This document shows, in pieces, positions 8,072 to 11,080 of a DNA stretch of 11,080 nucleotides. Numbering within the stretch: position 1 is the first letter of the stretch; every line of letters begins with the position of its first letter. The notes under the pieces were generated by a model. It saw only the letters and a program-made list of their open reading frames with translations, ran no database searches and was not told where the DNA came from. A program made the position numbers and the translations under genes. The DNA is from Verrucomicrobia bacterium UBA1211 (GTDB taxonomy: Bacteria; Verrucomicrobiota; Kiritimatiellia; RFP12; UBA1067): contig DBXN01000160.1 of assembly GCA_002309585.1 (NCBI GenBank), positions 51,450 through 62,529 of the forward strand. Reading direction: 5' to 3'.

Positions 8072-8100
8072 ATTATCGTGTTCGATTCTGAACGTGTGAA
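8072..8100 (-). promoter_or_regulatory. Candidate promoter of the 1387-residue protein, very close to its start codon
   Basis: On the minus strand TTCACA (8100-8095) and GATAAT (8077-8072) are separated by exactly 17 nt. Each matches five of six bases of the sigma70 consensus, the best match I found in the window. The -10 element ends only 11 nt before the first ATG (8060), so the transcript would begin about 4 nt before M1 or 10 nt before M3. That would make the mRNA nearly leaderless and would discard most of the weak Shine-Dalgarno. The match may be chance, with expression coming instead from read-through from the glycosyltransferase gene 79 bp upstream. Confidence 0.35.
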
Positions 8101-8139
8101 CAGCACCACTCCCAAAATGGATAACCCGGGAACGAATCC

Positions 8140-9273
8140 CTACCCTTCTTCGACTTCCAAACGTCGATAAACCGCGATCAGTTCATCGGCGACGCGCTGG
8201 ATGGCGAAGCGGGAACGGACTGTCTCTTCGGCGGCATCGACCAGACGCCGCATACGGTCGGGATCGCCGAGCAGCCCGACCGCAGCCTGCGCCGTCTTTT
8301 CCGGATCGCCGTCGTCAATCAAGATACCATCCCTATCCGGCGTGATGATCGAATCGGGGCCGCCGGGCGAGGCGGCGATGACGGGGACACGCGAGGCCAT
8401 CGCTTCGCAGACCACGCGTCCGAACGGCTCATGGACCGTCGGGTGTATCAGAAGGTCCAAAGCGGGATAGAATGTCTCCACATGGGTCATGTCGGTGATC
8501 CAGGTCAAAACGTCATCCAGTTTCAGTTCCGTCGCCAGGCCGCGGAGCTGATCGCACCATGCCCGTTGCTCATGGAGCAGATCACGCCCGACGATCACGA
8601 ACCGCGCCTCGGGAAGACGCTGCCGAATCGCCGCCGCCGCGCGAAGAAAGAGGTTATGGCGTTTCCACGGAACAAAATGGGCGACCATCCCGATCAGCGG
8701 CCCCGTCTCGCACACCCCCGCCGCCTTCCGCGCGGCGACACGGTCACCCGGCTTAAACCGTTTCAAGTCGATCCCGTTGGTCACAATCTTGATTTTCGAG
8801 AATGTGCGCGAGGAGAGCGTCTCCGCCAGAGCGGTCTCGATCTCGGGCGAGGCGGCGATAATCCCGTCCGCACGATGCGAAACCATCCGCATCGGCATGA
8901 CGGGGAAACGGAGATCGCGGACATGGCACAGCATCGGGATGTTCTTCTGGTAAGGCGTAGCGAGAAATGCCGTCAGGCTGTTCGCATGGATGATGTCCGG
9001 CTTGAAAGCCTTGATCGCCGCACGGATGGGGTCTCCGGCGGAAAAGAGTCTCTTGATCGTCCTGAAGAGGTTCGCGCCCCCTCTCCGGCCGCGAACCGGC
9101 CGCCCGGAAAAAACAGGAACACCGGCCGTCCTCATCCGTTCGGCGATATCGCCGGCCGGAATGACGGCGGCCACCTCAACGCCACCCTTTTCGGTCAATG
9201 CCTGACAAGCCTCACAGAGGCTCATCTGTCCGCCGCCACAAGCACCAACGGTCTCAATCCAGAGTATCCGCAT
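8140..9273 (-). CDS. GT4-family glycosyltransferase
   Basis: This 377-residue protein is a retaining GT-B fold glycosyltransferase of family GT4, of normal length, expected in the cytoplasm or at the inner membrane face, moving a sugar from a nucleotide-sugar donor to a glycan or lipid-linked acceptor. The N-terminal half starts with a strand and glycine-rich loop ('ILWIETVGACGGGQMSL') and has 'KPDIIHANSL'; the linker has 'IVTNGIDLKRFKPG'. The C-terminal donor domain has 'GMVAHFVPWKRH' (K204, probable donor-phosphate contact) and 'HEPFGRVVCEAMASRVPVI', containing the E-x7-E pair E282 and E290 diagnostic of GT4, then 'GGPDSII'. No signal peptide or membrane segment is seen. GAGGGG 9 nt before the ATG supports the start. 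It lies 79 bp upstream of, and co-directional with, the giant protein gene. Donor and acceptor cannot be told from sequence; a role in surface glycan or glycoprotein synthesis is inference. Confidence 0.94.
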   Translation of the reverse strand: MRILWIETVGACGGGQMSLCEACQALTEKGGVEVAAVIPAGDIAERMRTAGVPVFSGRPVRGRRGGANLFRTIKRLFSAGDPIRAAIKAFKPDIIHANSLTAFLATPYQKNIPMLCHVRDLRFPVMPMRMVSHRADGIIAASPEIETALAETLSSRTFSKIKIVTNGIDLKRFKPGDRVAARKAAGVCETGPLIGMVAHFVPWKRHNLFLRAAAAIRQRLPEARFVIVGRDLLHEQRAWCDQLRGLATELKLDDVLTWITDMTHVETFYPALDLLIHPTVHEPFGRVVCEAMASRVPVIAASPGGPDSIITPDRDGILIDDGDPEKTAQAAVGLLGDPDRMRRLVDAAEETVRSRFAIQRVADELIAVYRRLEVEEG

Positions 9274-9451
9274 GATTATATTCCCCTCTTTACAAGAATA
9301 CGGTACACGAATGTGTCGGCACTGTCACGCGAAATCGTCAACATTCATTCGCCCATTTTTGATTCCTTTAACCTTTTAATCGTTCACCCTTTTTGCTACT
9401 GTATGGGCAATGAACGTTATTGTGCGGTCAAGTGAATGAGGAAGGTTAAGT
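9274..9451. promoter_or_regulatory. Divergent intergenic region with control sequences
   Basis: This 178-bp gap separates the glycosyltransferase (leftward) from the FAD oxidoreductase (rightward), so promoters for both must lie here or read in from outside. It is much more AT-rich in the middle (about 9355-9400) than the genes around it. I found no convincing -35/-10 pair for either gene. It contains Shine-Dalgarno sites for both (GAGGGG at 9283-9288, minus strand; GAGGAAGG at 9438-9445, plus strand), the small palindrome ACACGAATGTGT (9305-9316) 32 bp upstream of the glycosyltransferase ATG, and overlapping inverted repeats at 9344-9416. Confidence 0.5.
9344..9416. repeat. Overlapping inverted repeats in the divergent promoter region
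   Basis: TTCATTCGCCCA (9344-9355) pairs with TGGGCAATGAA (9404-9414) over 11 bases with one unpaired C. CGTTCA (9381-9386) pairs perfectly with TGAACG (9411-9416). Both pairings need the same bases at 9411-9414, so in RNA they would exclude each other. In DNA they could be protein-binding half-sites. No known riboswitch is recognised. Confidence 0.4.
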
Positions 9452-11080
9452 ATGAAGCACATGGTGTGGGGATGGATCGGATTGGCAGGGTTCGTTTTCG
9501 CGGGTGAAACCGTAGTCGAACCGGCGAAAGAACTTGAGCTGGTTCAAGATGTCGATGTGGTGGTCGTGGGCGGTTCCTCCGGCGCCGTCTCCGCCGCGTG
9601 CGCGGCGGCGAAAGCGGGCGCGTCGGTCTTCCTCGTCTCGCCGCGCCCCTACCTCGGCGACGACATGGCCGGCAAGCTGCGGCTCCATCTCGATCCGAAA
9701 GACGATACCCGTTCCCCGCTCGTGCGCGAGATGTTCACGGAGTCGGCCCGCCCCGCCGATTCGCTCCCCTTCACCTACACGGCAAGCCTCAAGGCGGAGA
9801 GCGCGCATCCTGACGCGAATCTGAAACGGCTCAATGACGGCAACTATCTGCTGGCGCCGCGAGACAGTGTCCAATACGCCGGCGACGTGACCCTCTCACT
9901 TGATCTGGGAAAGCCCCGGAATCTCGCCAAAATCGTTGTCGGCGCCTTTGAGCGCGATGACAGCGCCAAGGGATTCAGAACAGAATCGGTCATCATCCGA
10001 GGCAGTCAGGACGGGAAGGCATGGTCGGCCCCTGTGTCCGGCAAGGACTGGACCGTCGCGCAAGGCGGTGACGAGGCCGTTTTGATGGACATTCCCTTTA
10101 AGGGGACCTACCAATATTTGGAGGTCACGGGAAAACAAGCGAAAGCGTTTTCCCGCCAACTGCTCGGTGAGATTTTCGTCTACTCAGAAGAGACGCAGGC
10201 CCGCACGGTCAACGTCTCTGACCGTACCCATCCGCTCAAGGTAAAGAAGACGTTGGATCAGGCGCTGCTCCAGGCGCGGATCCCTTTCCTGACCGGCGCG
10301 CAGGTCTGCGGCACCGCCGTTGACGGCGCGGGCCGCCTCGCGGGCGTCGTGATGGCCAACCGCAGCGGACGTCAGGTGATTCGCGCGAAGGTCGTCATCG
10401 ACGCGACCGAGCGGGGCCAGACGGCGCGCGCGGTGGGCGGCGAGGCGACCGATTTCCCGCCCGGCACCTACACCTTCCGGCGGACAGTTCTCGCGGGCGA
10501 GGCTCCCCGCGCCGAGGGTGTCCGTGTCAAAGAGCTGCTGGGACTCTACCCCAGCCGGATCACCGGCATCCGCGCCGCGAAGGGCCAGCCGGAGAACATT
10601 GACGGCAAGATGTACCTCTGCGAGATCGACATCACGATGAAGGACGGCTCCGCCCGTTCCTTCGCCGAGGCCGAGCAGAAAGCGCGGGATTTGACCTTCG
10701 TGCCGAGCCAGCTGGAATCCGCCGACACCTTGGCCTTCAACCCGCCCGACCGCATCCGGGGCAAAAGCGGCTCACAGGCGGCGTGGGCGGGCGTTGACGC
10801 GCTTGATCTGCGGACGCTCCAGCCAGCGGGCACCGATTGGCTCTTTGTCCTGAGCGCGATGGCGGACCTCCCCCGCGGCGCCGCGGAAGAGATGATGCTG
10901 CCCGGTAACCTGATGGCGCTGGGCGAACGGGTGGGAACGGCCGCCGCCGCGATGGCGAAATCCCGTCCCGCGCTCGGCGATATCCATGTGAAGGGGACCA
11001 CCCGAGCCGCCGCGGCGGGTGCGTTCGGCGAACACGCCAAATCCCTCCCCGCCTACCTGACCAACACGAAGGGGCGGGTC
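9452..11080 (+). CDS. Exported FAD-dependent oxidoreductase with inserted discoidin-like domain (partial, C-terminus beyond right edge)
   Basis: The frame is open for 543 residues to the window end. GAGGAAGG 6 nt upstream supports this ATG. Residues 1-17 look like a short Sec signal peptide ending VFA-G, without twin arginines. Residues 33-62 are a Rossmann FAD-binding unit, 'DVDVVVVGGSSGAVSAACAA', followed by 'PRPYLGDDMAG' (64-74). Residues ~138-248 form an inserted F5/8 type C (discoidin)-like beta-sandwich ('VTLSLDLGKPRNLAKIVVGA', 'SVIIRGSQDGKAWSAPV', 'YLEVTG'), a fold that often binds glycans. The FAD domain resumes at ~260 with 'LDQALLQARIPFLTGAQV' and 'VVIDATERGQTARAVGG' (from ~314), and the C-terminal FAD-contact helix 'GNLMALGERVGTAAAAMAKS' lies near 485-504. 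This is the FAD_oxidored (PF12831-like) group. Compared with the usual GxGxxG and 'DATGDG' motifs, key glycines are replaced (S42, A45, E320). Substrate is unknown; a role in periplasmic sugar or polysaccharide metabolism is inferred. Confidence 0.9.
   Translation, partial: MKHMVWGWIGLAGFVFAGETVVEPAKELELVQDVDVVVVGGSSGAVSAACAAAKAGASVFLVSPRPYLGDDMAGKLRLHLDPKDDTRSPLVREMFTESARPADSLPFTYTASLKAESAHPDANLKRLNDGNYLLAPRDSVQYAGDVTLSLDLGKPRNLAKIVVGAFERDDSAKGFRTESVIIRGSQDGKAWSAPVSGKDWTVAQGGDEAVLMDIPFKGTYQYLEVTGKQAKAFSRQLLGEIFVYSEETQARTVNVSDRTHPLKVKKTLDQALLQARIPFLTGAQVCGTAVDGAGRLAGVVMANRSGRQVIRAKVVIDATERGQTARAVGGEATDFPPGTYTFRRTVLAGEAPRAEGVRVKELLGLYPSRITGIRAAKGQPENIDGKMYLCEIDITMKDGSARSFAEAEQKARDLTFVPSQLESADTLAFNPPDRIRGKSGSQAAWAGVDALDLRTLQPAGTDWLFVLSAMADLPRGAAEEMMLPGNLMALGERVGTAAAAMAKSRPALGDIHVKGTTRAAAAGAFGEHAKSLPAYLTNTKGRV

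Noticed and set aside
8431..9435. A 334-codon plus-strand open frame opposite the glycosyltransferase
   Set aside because: It is antisense to an unmistakable GT4 protein, and its translation shows no family features. It also overlaps the ribosome binding sites of the divergent genes.
9452..9505. Tat export of the FAD oxidoreductase
   Set aside because: The N-terminus has no twin-arginine motif; only a short Sec-type hydrophobic stretch is present.
9446..11040. Minus-strand frames opposite the FAD oxidoreductase (such as 9446-9874 and 10546-11040)
   Set aside because: They are antisense shadows of a frame with clear FAD-binding motifs, a good Shine-Dalgarno site and a signal peptide.

Overview
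The window is GC-rich and reads as part of a chromosome from the PVC group of bacteria, most likely Kiritimatiellota or a relative (Verrucomicrobiota, Lentisphaerota). This is an inference from gene content: very large exported proteins built from autotransporter-associated and T5SS/PEP-CTERM-type beta repeats, a malectin-like domain, and an exported FAD-dependent oxidoreductase. No rRNA or marker gene is present to confirm it. I see no tRNA or rRNA gene, transposase, CRISPR array, integrase or attachment site.

From right to left on the minus strand there are three co-directional genes. 9273-8140 is a complete GT4-type glycosyltransferase. 8060-3897 is a complete 1387-residue exported beta-repeat protein made of three related modules. 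3708-1 is the first 1236 residues of a second exported giant with a signal peptide, a malectin-like carbohydrate-binding domain, a fibronectin type III domain and a long beta-repeat stalk; it runs off the left edge. On the plus strand, from 9452 to the right edge, lies the first 543 residues of an exported FAD-dependent oxidoreductase that carries a discoidin-like beta-sandwich inserted in its FAD-binding domain.

The gaps are 188 bp (3709-3896), 79 bp (8061-8139) and 178 bp (9274-9451, between divergent genes). They hold ribosome binding sites, candidate promoters, inverted repeats and a possible terminator. No stretch above 300 bases lacks a gene.

The two giant proteins most likely form a cell-surface or secreted pair. 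Neither visible part contains an autotransporter barrel, and the one complete C-terminus has no PEP-CTERM anchor, so how they are displayed is the main open question. The glycosyltransferase may belong to the same transcription unit, but a functional link is only suggested by position. No known defence, toxin-antitoxin or biosynthetic system is evident; the interest lies in the architecture of the exported proteins.
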